From assembly GCA_016931085.1 (NCBI GenBank), contig JAFGFO010000370.1, positions 1 through 11,861 of the forward strand: a stretch of 11,861 nucleotides of DNA. Direction: 5' to 3'. The notes beneath the pieces were generated by a model. That model did not search any database and was not told the DNA's origin. It saw nothing but the letters and a program-made list of their open reading frames with translations. Shown one piece after another: positions 6,584 through 11,861 of the stretch; the stretch's first letter is position 1, and every line of letters begins with the position of its first letter. The position numbers and the translations under genes were made by a program. This stretch comes from Thermoflexales bacterium. Its GTDB lineage: Bacteria > Chloroflexota > Anaerolineae > Fen-1058.

Positions 6584-7087
6584 ATGAAGATTATTGTCAC
6601 GTCCAGCGGCGCGGATTTAGACGCGGCCACTCACTCGCTTTTTGGGCGTTGTCCGATGTATGTTTTTGTAGACACGGACGACCTATCCTTCCAGGCTGTG
6701 GAAAACCCGGCGATTGCCGCACCTGGCGGCGCTGGCGTGCAAGCGGCCCAGTTCGTTTTGCAGCAGGGTGCGCGGGCCGTGGTGACGGGCAACGTCGGCC
6801 CGAATGCCTACCAGGTCTTTGAGTCCGCTGGCATCCCGGTTTATCTCCACGAAGGGGGCACGGTTCGTGAGGCCGTGGAAGCTTACCGGGCGGGCCGGCT
6901 CACCGCTGTCGGTGGGGCAAGCGCCGCCGAGCATTCCGGGATGGGAAAGAGCGGCGCGGCAGCCGCGCAACCCGGCACGGCGTCGCGCGCGGAAGAGATC
7001 GCCGCGCTGCAAAAGACGGCCGGCGATTTGCGCCAGCAATTGGCTCAAGTCATGGAACGACTCGATCGATTGGAAAAAAACGCGTAA
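6584..7087 (+). CDS. NifB/NifX-family cluster-binding protein with coiled-coil tail (paralogue of 4502-5128)
   Basis: This 167-residue protein has a PF02579/COG1433 domain at about residues 1-110 with FGRC (20-23), VENPA (39-43), GNVGPNA (69-75) and GTVREAVEAY (92-101). A short Ala/Gly linker (about 111-134) leads to a coiled coil (135-165, AEEIAALQK onward). The domain is about two-thirds identical by eye to the minus-strand paralogue, and the tails nearly match, but the Gly-Met-Arg repeat is missing. The family binds Fe-S or Mo-type clusters; a direct ligand cannot be proved here, although Cys23 is a candidate. An AGGGGG site precedes the ATG. The next gene starts 18 bases downstream. Confidence 0.93.
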   Translation: MKIIVTSSGADLDAATHSLFGRCPMYVFVDTDDLSFQAVENPAIAAPGGAGVQAAQFVLQQGARAVVTGNVGPNAYQVFESAGIPVYLHEGGTVREAVEAYRAGRLTAVGGASAAEHSGMGKSGAAAAQPGTASRAEEIAALQKTAGDLRQQLAQVMERLDRLEKNA

Positions 7088-7105
7088 TTCGATAAGGAGC
7101 AATAC

Positions 7106-7600
7106 ATGCGCATCGCAATCTCAGCCGACGACGGGCGAGGCCTGGACAGTATCGTCAGCCCTCACTTTGGGCGCTGCCCCTATTTCATTTTGGTGGACGT
7201 GGAAGAACGCCAGGTCAAACACGTTCAAGCAGTCAGCAATCCCCACTATGGCAATCATCAAGAGGGGCAGGTGCCCGCTTTCATCCACGAACAGGGGGCT
7301 GACGTGATGCTGGCCGGCGGCATGGGCCGGCGCGCCATTGGTTTTTTCGAGCAGTACAACATCCAAGCCGTGACCGGCGCCTATGGCACCGTCCGGCAAT
7401 CGTTGGAATCTTATCTCGGCGGCCAATTGCAGGGGGCTGCGCCGTGCCGCGAGAGCGTCGAGCACGCTCACGAGCGGGTGCTGCCGCCCGCAGGCGAATA
7501 CGAGCAGGACGAGCTAGGCCGTTTGCGAGAAGAGGTGGAGCTGCTGCGCCAGCAGTTGGACGCGGCAAGCAGTCGGCTGGACAAGCTCAGCCAGGCATGA
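7106..7600 (+). CDS. NifB/NifX-family cluster-binding protein, second type, with coiled-coil tail
   Basis: This 164-residue protein has a PF02579/COG1433 domain at about 1-110 (SPHFGRCPYF at 18-27, SNPHYGNH at 44-51, GGMGRRAI at 71-78, YGTVRQSLESYLGG at 93-106). It is clearly more distant from the other two and has HxxGxxP-type features (H51, G54, P57) common in the MTH1175-like branch. A CRESVEHAHE stretch (114-123) adds Cys and His residues that might bind metal. A coiled coil follows (about 133-162). AAGGAG lies 7 bases before the ATG. The preceding gene is 18 bases away, so the pair is probably co-translated and may form a heteromer. The stop overlaps a following ATG as ATGA. Confidence 0.93.
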   Translation: MRIAISADDGRGLDSIVSPHFGRCPYFILVDVEERQVKHVQAVSNPHYGNHQEGQVPAFIHEQGADVMLAGGMGRRAIGFFEQYNIQAVTGAYGTVRQSLESYLGGQLQGAAPCRESVEHAHERVLPPAGEYEQDELGRLREEVELLRQQLDAASSRLDKLSQA

Positions 7601-7662
7601 AAGGAGGGATTATCGGACTAGAACGCAGGCGCGCCGCTCGGAAGCGGATCGCACTTCACTAA
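7597..7662 (+). CDS. Doubtful 21-residue basic ORF after the second NifX-like gene
   Basis: An ATG overlaps the preceding stop as ATGA and opens a 21-residue basic frame (starts MKGGIIGLERRR). It has no ribosome site of its own, and the AAAGGAGGG motif at 7600-7608 lies inside it, with no usable start codon shortly after. It could be a coupled small peptide, or the remains of a lost gene. I recognise no family. Confidence 0.15.
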   Translation: MKGGIIGLERRRAARKRIALH

Positions 7663-7682
7663 GGACGACAATACGCACATGT

Positions 7683-7707
7683 AGAGACGCCCTGGCGGGG
7701 CATCTCT
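7683..7707 (+). repeat. Hairpin of dispersed-repeat type (AGAGACGCCC...GGGCATCTCT)
   Basis: Arms AGAGACGCCC (7683-7692) and GGGCATCTCT (7698-7707) pair with one mismatch around a 5-base loop. No T tract follows. The GTAGAGACGCCC-type palindrome looks like small dispersed intergenic repeats seen in many Chloroflexota and cyanobacterial genomes; that match is from memory. It sits in the 161-base gap before the zinc-ribbon gene, in which I see no convincing promoter. Confidence 0.55.
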
Positions 7708-7761
7708 CGAAGAAATGACGAATCGGAAAATTCTTGTAATCAAATAAAAGGAGGTGAGAGT

Positions 7762-7980
7762 ATGTTTGACCGTTTATTTCGCGGTGGACGCGGTCCCGGC
7801 GGCGGCGGGCGTGGGCCCGGCGGTGGCGGGCGAGGACGCGGCGGCGGCACCAATCCCGGCTCCGGCCCCGGCGGCAGTTGTGTTTGCCCCAAGTGTGGCC
7901 ACAGGCAGCCGCATGTGGTCGGCCAACGCTGTTTGGACATTGCTTGTCCCAAGTGTGGAACGCGGTTGGTGAAGGAGTAG
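7762..7980 (+). CDS. Small Gly-rich protein with a four-to-six-Cys zinc-ribbon or rubredoxin-like end
   Basis: This 72-residue protein begins MFDRLFRGGRG, continues with a Gly/Arg-rich stretch (8-39) built on GGRGPGGGGRG-like repeats, and ends with a Cys domain: C40, C42, C45, C57, C62, C65. The two CPKCG knuckles (42-46 and 62-66) are typical of zinc ribbons and rubredoxin-like folds; the extra C40 and C57 would also allow a Fe-S site. Similar short proteins occur beside NifX-like and MinD-ferredoxin genes in anaerobes and are of unknown function. The ATG has a full AAGGAGGTGA site (7748-7757), as strong as that of the DUF5320 gene. It may be an abundant electron or metal carrier serving the ATPases that follow. 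Confidence 0.85.
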   Translation: MFDRLFRGGRGPGGGGRGPGGGGRGRGGGTNPGSGPGGSCVCPKCGHRQPHVVGQRCLDIACPKCGTRLVKE

Positions 7981-8015
7981 GCGCCATTAGGAAATGGCGG
8001 GATGAGAGGGTGTTT

Positions 8016-8921
8016 ATGAAGTTGGTTGTTGCCAGTGGTAAGGGCGGTACCGGCAAGACGACTGTTGCTACCAGCCTGGCCCTAAGCCTGGCGGCGGATT
8101 CGACGCAGGCCAGTCCTGCGCCGGATCCGCCTCTCGTGCTCGATTGCGACGTGGAGGCGCCCAACGCCCACCTGTTTTTGAAACCGACCTTCGAGCAGCG
8201 CCAGGAAGTGGGTATCCTGATTCCTCACATAGACGAGGCCACATGCACGCACTGCGGCAAATGCGCCCAGATCTGCCAATACCACGCCTTGGCCGTGTTG
8301 GGCAAAAAGGTGCTCGTCTTTCCGCAGTTGTGCCACGGTTGTGGCAGTTGCACGCTGGTGTGTCCGGCCGGCGCTATCTCAGAGACGCTGAACGTGATAG
8401 GCGTGCTGGAGAGTGGCCCGGCTGAGAGCGGCATCGCTTTCGCGCACGGCGTGATGAACGTGGGCGAGCCGATGGCCGTGCCGATCATTCGCCAACTCAA
8501 AAAGTGGGCGCTCCCCAGTCCGGGGCAGGTGGTGATCGTGGACGCCTCGCCGGGCACCTCGTGCCCGGTTGTCGAGTCGGTGCGCGGGGCCGATTTCCTG
8601 CTGCTGGTCACCGAGCCGACACCGTTTGGACTGCACGATCTCCGGCTGGCGGTGCAGGTCGGGCGCGAGTTGAACTTGCGGATGGGCGTGGTGATCAACC
8701 GCGACGGGGTAGGCGATGAGGGCGTGGACGAGTTTTGCGCTGTCGAAGGGCTGCCGATCTTGATGCGCATCCCCTTTGAGCGCGTGATTGCCGAAGGCGT
8801 GGCGCAGGGGCGGACGCTGGTCGAGATTCACCCCCAGTACGCAGTGCGCTTTCAAGAATTGTTTTCACACATCATGGAACAGATCGGGCAATCTCCTAAC
8901 GAGGGCAGGCAAGGTGGCTGA
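8016..8921 (+). CDS. MinD-superfamily ATPase with inserted 2x[4Fe-4S] ferredoxin domain (first of pair)
   Basis: This 301-residue protein belongs to COG1149, Mrp/MinD-type ATPases with a ferredoxin insert. It has a deviant Walker A GKGGTGKTT (8-16, K9 and K14), DCDVEAPN (43-50) and DASPGTSCP (176-184). The insert carries two CxxCxxCxxxC motifs: C77/C80/C83/C87 and C106/C109/C112/C116, for two [4Fe-4S] clusters. It probably couples ATP use to electron or cluster transfer in the cytoplasm; relatives are found in the Desulfovibrio orange-protein complex. ATG 8016 was chosen because the conserved strand begins there and an AGGG site lies just upstream; the frame is open further upstream, over the preceding gene. 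The stop overlaps the start of the next ATPase. Confidence 0.94.
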   Translation: MKLVVASGKGGTGKTTVATSLALSLAADSTQASPAPDPPLVLDCDVEAPNAHLFLKPTFEQRQEVGILIPHIDEATCTHCGKCAQICQYHALAVLGKKVLVFPQLCHGCGSCTLVCPAGAISETLNVIGVLESGPAESGIAFAHGVMNVGEPMAVPIIRQLKKWALPSPGQVVIVDASPGTSCPVVESVRGADFLLLVTEPTPFGLHDLRLAVQVGRELNLRMGVVINRDGVGDEGVDEFCAVEGLPILMRIPFERVIAEGVAQGRTLVEIHPQYAVRFQELFSHIMEQIGQSPNEGRQGG

Positions 8922-9840
8922 CAAGATAAAACAATTGGTCATTCTCAGCGGCAAGGGCGGCACTGGCAAGACGAGCGTGGCGGCGGCATTCGCGCACCTG
9001 GCTTACGCAGGGCCGTCAGCCGTGCGTGCGATTCTGGCCGACGCCGACGTGGACGCCGCCAACCTGGAGCTGGTGCTGCACCCCCAAACGCTGGAGAAAC
9101 ACGAGTTTATGGGCGGCGCAGTGGCAGTGATCGACGCGGACACGTGCAATGGCTGTGGCCTGTGTATGCAAGTCTGCCGTTTCGAGGCCGTGCTGCACGA
9201 GGGGGAGTACTCGATAGATCCCGTCGCTTGCGAGGGCTGCGCTGCGTGCGTCTATCAATGTCCCACCGAGGCCATTCACATGGAAGCGCAATTGGCCGGG
9301 CATTGGTTCAAGTCGGCCAGCCGCTACGGGCCGCTGTTCCACGCCGAGCTGCTCCCGGCGCAAGAGAACTCGGGCAAGCTGGTCACGCTGGTCAAGCAGC
9401 AGGCGCGCCTGCTGGGATTGGATGAAGGCTATCTCCTGGTGATCGTGGATGGCCCGCCCGGCATCGGCTGCCCGGTGATTTCGGCCGCCGCCGGGGCCGA
9501 CCTGGCGCTCGTCGTGGCCGAGCCAAGCGCGGCCGGCATCCACGACATGGAGCGTGCCTTGCAGACGACGGCGCACTTTCGCGTGCCGTCGCTGGTGTGC
9601 ATCAACAAGGCCGACGTGCACCCAGCCGGCGCGGCGCAGATCGAAGCCTATTGTCGAGAGCATGGCGTGGATATGGTGGGACATATCCCTTTCGATGAAA
9701 CCGTCACGCATGCCTTAGTGGGCGGCGAGCCGGTGACGGCTTACCGGCCTGATGCGTCAGCCAGCCGGGCGATGGTTGAGATATGGCGACGCGTGGCTGC
9801 ACGACTGAACGGCGATGAGGCAAATCATGAACCAGACTGA
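8914..9840 (+). CDS. MinD-superfamily ATPase with inserted 2x[4Fe-4S] ferredoxin domain (second of pair)
   Basis: This 308-residue protein is a divergent companion of the preceding ATPase. Its start is GTG at 8914, overlapping the preceding stop by 8 bases; earlier in-frame starts lie inside the other gene, outside the family domain. It has deviant Walker A GKGGTGKTS (13-21, K14 and K19), DADVDAAN (43-50), and DGPPGIGCP (179-187) in place of DASPGTSCP. The two cluster motifs are C78/C81/C84/C88 and C106/C109/C112/C116. Such tandem pairs usually occur together and are likely to form a heterodimer with both nucleotide sites at the interface. The pair resembles the ATPases encoded in Desulfovibrio orp operons. 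Confidence 0.94.
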   Translation: MADKIKQLVILSGKGGTGKTSVAAAFAHLAYAGPSAVRAILADADVDAANLELVLHPQTLEKHEFMGGAVAVIDADTCNGCGLCMQVCRFEAVLHEGEYSIDPVACEGCAACVYQCPTEAIHMEAQLAGHWFKSASRYGPLFHAELLPAQENSGKLVTLVKQQARLLGLDEGYLLVIVDGPPGIGCPVISAAAGADLALVVAEPSAAGIHDMERALQTTAHFRVPSLVCINKADVHPAGAAQIEAYCREHGVDMVGHIPFDETVTHALVGGEPVTAYRPDASASRAMVEIWRRVAARLNGDEANHEPD

Positions 9841-10141
9841 GGCATTGCGCCAGGCTATCTTGAACAGGCTGTCGTCCGTCATCGACCCGGAAACCGGTGT
9901 GGATGTGGTGCGCATGCGGCTGATCGAAGATTTGCTCGTCGAGGAGAGCGGGCGCGTATCGTACAAGTTCCGCCCCTCGTCGCCGCTGTGCCCGATCGCC
10001 GTACCGCTCTCGCTGGCGATTCACGCGGCGGTGGCCGAGGTGGAAGGCGTGACGGAACAAGACCTGGAAATCGTCGGCTACATCCAGGCGGATGAGTTTG
10101 CGGCGTTGATCCGGCAGGCCTTTGAAGCGCGCGAAACCTAA
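9827..10141 (+). CDS. MIP18/DUF59-family Fe-S assembly protein
   Basis: This 104-residue protein matches the MIP18 (DUF59, PF01883) family, with SSVIDPETGVDVV (16-28), RLIEDLL (31-37) and SSPLCPIAVPL (51-61) carrying the conserved Cys55. Relatives (SufT, PaaD, MIP18) help mature or deliver Fe-S clusters. I chose ATG 9827 because GAGG (9817-9820) is 6 bases upstream; an in-frame ATG at 9815 would add four residues. The gene overlaps the ATPase stop by 14 bases, so the two are translationally coupled. Its place directly after the ferredoxin-ATPase pair, and before a scaffold gene, suggests that it helps load clusters on these proteins or their target. Confidence 0.9.
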   Translation: MNQTEALRQAILNRLSSVIDPETGVDVVRMRLIEDLLVEESGRVSYKFRPSSPLCPIAVPLSLAIHAAVAEVEGVTEQDLEIVGYIQADEFAALIRQAFEARET

Positions 10142-10167
10142 CTCCTACACGATGGAAAGACGTCACC

Positions 10168-10230
10168 ATGGTGCGTGAGCGATTAGCTGAGGTGACGCAG
10201 CGGCTTGGTCAGTTGCAGAGAGAAAGCTGA
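10168..10230 (+). CDS. Possible 20-residue coiled-coil micropeptide
   Basis: In the 91-base gap before the scaffold gene, an ATG opens a frame starting MVRERLAEVTQRLGQLQRES and stopping at TGA 10228-10230, two bases before the next ATG. The peptide has the heptad pattern of the coiled-coil tails of the nearby NifX-like proteins (compare LAEVMARLDRLQK). A weak GGAAAG site lies upstream. It may be a free-standing docking helix or the remnant of a lost tail. A palindrome CACCATGGTG (10164-10173) covers its start codon and could hide it in RNA structure. Confidence 0.3.
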   Translation: MVRERLAEVTQRLGQLQRES

Positions 10231-10232
10231 GA

Positions 10233-10685
10233 ATGGAAAATTTTGACCGCATGGTAGACGAACTGCAACAACAAATCATCGAACAGATGCGGGGGATCTA
10301 TTCGGACAAGGTCATCAAGGGCTTTTACCATCCCCAAAACATGGGCCGCATGCCCGAAGCTGATGCGCGCGGCGTTGTGCATGGTGGGTGCGGTGACACA
10401 ATGCAGATTGAGCTGCGGCTGAATGGGGAGCACATCGAGAAGGCTAGCTTTGTGACCGATGGCTGTGGGCCGACGACGGCCTGTGGGAGTGTGCTCACCA
10501 CACTGATTCAAGGCATGTCACTGGAGGAAGCGTGCAGAATCAAGCCGCAGGATCTGATCGCTGCCCTGGACGGCTTGCCCGAGGAGAGCGCTCATTGTGC
10601 TGAACTGGCCATAAACACACTGCGGGAGGCCATCGCCCACTATCATCCATGCGCTGCCGCCGATGATGCTTCGGCCGTTGGATGA
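10233..10685 (+). CDS. NifU/IscU-type Fe-S cluster scaffold, variant subfamily
   Basis: This 150-residue protein carries the IscU/NifU N-terminal fold (PF01592). HGGCGDTM (50-57) gives C53 and D55, matching the IscU Cys37/Asp39 pair. DGCGPTTACGS (76-86) gives C78, matching Cys63, plus an extra C84. H121-C122 match His105-Cys106. The LPPVK chaperone-recognition motif of IscU is replaced by LPEES (115-119), so an HscA-type chaperone is probably not used. There is no C-terminal Nfu domain. The ribosome site is weak (GAGAGAAAG). No cysteine desulfurase is encoded in the window, so sulfur must come from elsewhere. It would supply Fe-S clusters to the ATPases, NifX-like proteins or the nickel enzyme target. 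Confidence 0.93.
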   Translation: MENFDRMVDELQQQIIEQMRGIYSDKVIKGFYHPQNMGRMPEADARGVVHGGCGDTMQIELRLNGEHIEKASFVTDGCGPTTACGSVLTTLIQGMSLEEACRIKPQDLIAALDGLPEESAHCAELAINTLREAIAHYHPCAAADDASAVG

Positions 10686-10697
10686 ACTGGAGGAAAC

Positions 10698-11468
10698 ATG
10701 AAGAAAATCGCAGTTTGTGGAAAAGGCGGCAGCGGGAAGAGCACCGTCGTCGCCCTCCTGGCGCGTGGCCTGCGAGACAGGGGGCGGCGCGTGTTGGTCG
10801 TCGACTCCGACGAGTCCAATCCTGGCATCTATCGCGCGCTCGGCTTTGATCAGCGCCCCAGGCCCCTGCTCGAGCTCGTTGGGGGAAAGAAGCAGGTGTT
10901 CCCGGCATTCTCGGACGAGGCGCCGCCGGGGGAGAGCATCTTGACGCGCCAGGCATTCCGCGCCGCAGATCTACCCGAGGGCTATGTCGTGGAGAAAGAC
11001 GGCGTCGGCTTGGTCTGCGTCGGCAAGATCCTCCAGTCGCTCGAGGGCTGCGCCTGTCCCATGGGCGTGTTGAGCCGCGAGTTTCTGAAAAGGCTCTCGC
11101 TGCAGGAGGACGAGGTGGTCATCGTCGATATGGAGGCCGGCGTAGAGCACTTTGGCCGAGGCGTTGAGGCGAGCATCGACAGCGTGCTCATCGTGACCGA
11201 GCCCTCTTACGACTCGCTGGAACTCGCCGGGAAGATCAACGCCCTGACCGCCGAGCTTGGGGTGGAGCGGGTGTGGACCATTCTCAACAAGATCGGGACC
11301 GCGGAGATCGCCGCGCGATTGAGAAAAGAACTGGAGGGGAAAGGTCTCTCGGTCATTGGCGCCATCGGCTACGAGCCAGAGATCTTTCAGGCTGGCCTGG
11401 AAGGGCGTCCGTTTCTTCGTGACAAGTTGGAGATGGACATTGAAAGCATGCTGGATCAATTGCTGTAG
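10698..11468 (+). CDS. cooC: CooC-like nickel-insertion ATPase
   Basis: This 256-residue SIMIBI-class ATPase matches CooC, the ATPase that inserts nickel into the C-cluster of carbon monoxide dehydrogenase. It has a deviant Walker A GKGGSGKST (8-16), VVDSDESNPG (34-43), the CooC metal motif CAC (118-120, in EGCACPMG), and VDMEAGVEHFGRG at about 143-155. In CooC the paired cysteines bind nickel at the dimer interface. GGAGG lies 5 bases before the ATG. It directly follows the Fe-S scaffold gene and precedes a CooT-like gene. Some CooC homologues serve acetyl-CoA synthase or other Ni enzymes, so the target is not certain; no CODH gene is in the window. Confidence 0.9.
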   Translation: MKKIAVCGKGGSGKSTVVALLARGLRDRGRRVLVVDSDESNPGIYRALGFDQRPRPLLELVGGKKQVFPAFSDEAPPGESILTRQAFRAADLPEGYVVEKDGVGLVCVGKILQSLEGCACPMGVLSREFLKRLSLQEDEVVIVDMEAGVEHFGRGVEASIDSVLIVTEPSYDSLELAGKINALTAELGVERVWTILNKIGTAEIAARLRKELEGKGLSVIGAIGYEPEIFQAGLEGRPFLRDKLEMDIESMLDQLL

Positions 11469-11476
11469 GGGGGACG

Positions 11477-11719
11477 ATGTGCCTGGCTAAGGTCTTTATC
11501 GAAGATGACGGTGGCCGATGGGAACAAGTGATGCAGGACGTGGCCTGGATCGAGCCTATAGAGGGTGGGGTTCAATTGACCACCCTCTTGGGGGAAAGCC
11601 GGCTGTTCCAGGCCCACATCGAGAGCATTGATCTGATGAAGAGCGCGATCGTTCTGAAAAGAGTGGCCGCTGACCCTCCTGAAGGAGCGCCCCGCGATCA
11701 GAGGGACGGAACGGTCTGA
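11477..11719 (+). CDS. cooT: CooT-family nickel-binding protein
   Basis: This 80-residue protein begins [13 protein letters not shown], the mark of the CooT family (PF10133), in which Cys2 at the N-terminus binds nickel in a small dimeric beta-fold. The core (residues 1-62) includes [19 protein letters not shown] (22-40), and the tail after about 63 is charged and probably disordered. It starts 8 bases after the cooC stop, with a G-rich AGGGGGG site. CooT with CooC is a known pairing in CODH maturation, so it may act as a nickel chaperone or store for the same target. The start is fixed by the need for Cys at position 2. Confidence 0.88.
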   Translation: MCLAKVFIEDDGGRWEQVMQDVAWIEPIEGGVQLTTLLGESRLFQAHIESIDLMKSAIVLKRVAADPPEGAPRDQRDGTV

Positions 11720-11724
11720 AGAAT

Positions 11725-11861
11725 ATGATCGCTTTTGGCCCCGTTCCATCCAGGCGCTTGGGACGCAGCTTGGGCATCAACAACATTCCGCCCAAGATAT
11801 GCACCTACGCCTGTGTGTATTGCCAGTTGGGGCGCACCATCCAGATGCAGGTGGAGCGCCG
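11725..11861 (+). CDS. Radical SAM protein, N-terminal part, cut by window edge
   Basis: Forty-five codons are visible from ATG 11725, five bases after the cooT stop, and the gene runs off the window. The start [20 protein letters not shown] (4-23) followed by C26, C30 and C33 (CTYACVYC) is typical of the COG0731 radical SAM proteins, whose CxxxCxxC motif binds a [4Fe-4S] cluster that cleaves S-adenosylmethionine. The reaction cannot be told from this part. The tight spacing suggests that it belongs to the same operon and may modify a cofactor or protein of this system. Confidence 0.88.
   Translation, partial: MIAFGPVPSRRLGRSLGINNIPPKICTYACVYCQLGRTIQMQVER

Noticed and set aside
6584..7600. 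Reading the NifX-like genes as part of a nitrogenase cluster
   Set aside because: No nifH, nifD, nifK, nifE, nifN or nifB gene is in the window, and the family is common in anaerobes that do not fix nitrogen.
8016..9840. Reading the MinD-like ATPases as cell-division site selection proteins
   Set aside because: Both carry inserted ferredoxin domains and lack neighbours such as minC or minE, placing them in COG1149.

Overview
The window is GC-rich bacterial DNA. Its gene content points to an anaerobe: MinD-type ATPases with inserted ferredoxin domains, NifX/orange-protein-like proteins, CooC and CooT homologues, and a radical SAM enzyme. The style (DUF5320 protein, heterodimeric ABC exporter with a PadR regulator, high GC, compact operons) would suit Chloroflexota such as Anaerolineae, but there is no rRNA or marker gene here, so this is only an inference. 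No mobile element, CRISPR array, tRNA or rRNA is visible.

Layout: two operons diverge from a short AT-rich region at about 6001-6085. It is an imperfect 31-bp inverted repeat, and each arm holds a complete sigma70-type promoter. Leftward (minus strand) run a DUF89/ARMT1-like phosphatase, a NifX-like protein with a Gly-Met-Arg repeat linker, a PadR regulator, a 254-bp gap with a possible 27-codon leader ORF, and two overlapping genes for the halves of an ABC exporter. Rightward (plus strand) run a DUF5320 Gly-rich protein, two NifX-like proteins, a Gly-rich zinc-ribbon/ferredoxin-like protein, a tandem pair of MinD-type ATPases each with two [4Fe-4S] ferredoxin motifs, a MIP18/DUF59 protein, a NifU/IscU-type scaffold, a CooC-type nickel-insertion ATPase, a CooT-type nickel protein, and the first 45 codons of a radical SAM protein cut by the window edge.

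How it may work together: the rightward operon reads like an assembly line for a metal cofactor. The scaffold and MIP18 protein would supply Fe-S clusters. The ferredoxin-ATPases would couple ATP hydrolysis to electron or cluster transfer. The NifX-like proteins would carry an Fe-S or Mo/Cu-type cluster. CooC and CooT would handle nickel. The core (NifX-like proteins plus a tandem MinD-ferredoxin pair in divergent operons) resembles the orange-protein (ORP) complex of Desulfovibrio, but here it is joined to CODH-type nickel maturation factors with no CODH in view, and the promoters are sigma70-like rather than sigma54-like. Four proteins from both operons end in very similar short coiled coils, which suggests that they assemble with one another. 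The role of the whole system is unknown.
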